Positions 14,453 through 14,456 of a stretch of 14,456 nt of DNA are shown here, piece by piece. The notes under the pieces were generated by a model. That model made no database searches and had not been told where the DNA came from. It saw nothing but the letters and a program-made list of their open reading frames with translations. The position numbers and the translations under genes are program-made. This DNA comes from Oscillospiraceae bacterium (lineage in GTDB: Bacteria > Bacillota > Clostridia > Oscillospirales > Ruminococcaceae): contig JAFQBO010000373.1 in NCBI GenBank assembly GCA_017416665.1, positions 1 to 14,456 of the forward strand, read 5' to 3'. Each line of letters opens with the position of its first letter. Within the stretch, counting starts at the first letter, position 1.

Positions 14453-14456
14453 AAAT

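Overview
The window looks like chromosomal DNA of a low-GC, cellulosome-producing anaerobic Firmicute, most likely a Ruminococcus or a close relative in the Oscillospiraceae. The reasons are four secreted proteins with C-terminal duplicated Ca-loop dockerins of the Ruminococcus 'VRDC...ADFNKDG' style, threonine-rich linkers, a BspA-type leucine-rich-repeat protein carrying a dockerin, AAAGGAGG-type ribosome binding sites and sigma-A consensus promoters. I cannot name the species.

Bases 1-7008 (+ strand) hold four consecutive dockerin-protein genes, the first cut by the window edge. Gene 1 is an LRR_5 protein with an odd four-cysteine insert in its linker. Genes 2-4 (906, 309 and 584 aa) are built from two modules I do not recognise. 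Module A (~150 aa) occurs three times in gene 2. Module B (~210 aa) occurs once in gene 2, once in gene 3 and twice in gene 4. Genes 1-3 each end at versions of the same GGACGGGCT/AGTCCGTCC hairpin, and genes 2 and 3 start after the same 66-base leader, so whole transcription units appear to have been duplicated. None has a recognisable enzymatic domain; they are probably non-catalytic cellulosome subunits.

Bases 7060-7353 hold a compact locus that reads as a chromosomal type I toxin-antitoxin system laid out like the pAD1 par/Fst locus. It has a strong + strand promoter, a 27-aa single-membrane-span peptide whose ribosome binding site is in a hairpin, a shared bidirectional terminator, and a perfect TTGACA-17-TATAAT promoter on the - strand driving a ~80-nt convergent RNA. 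A pair of direct repeats makes that RNA complementary to the toxin start region. This is the most interesting item in the window.

Bases 7376-11671 (- strand) are a housekeeping operon, lon-engB-lysA (ATP-dependent protease, ribosome-assembly GTPase, diaminopimelate decarboxylase), with short intergenic gaps and a sigma-A promoter ahead of lon. No terminator lies between lysA and the antisense RNA promoter.

Bases 11750-12420 are a noncoding, T/A-run-rich stretch built from two inverted copies of a hairpin element. Bases 12423-14452 (+) hold a strong promoter and a secreted M3-family zinc metallopeptidase with a signal peptide and a C-terminal membrane anchor, suggesting cell-surface peptide degradation.
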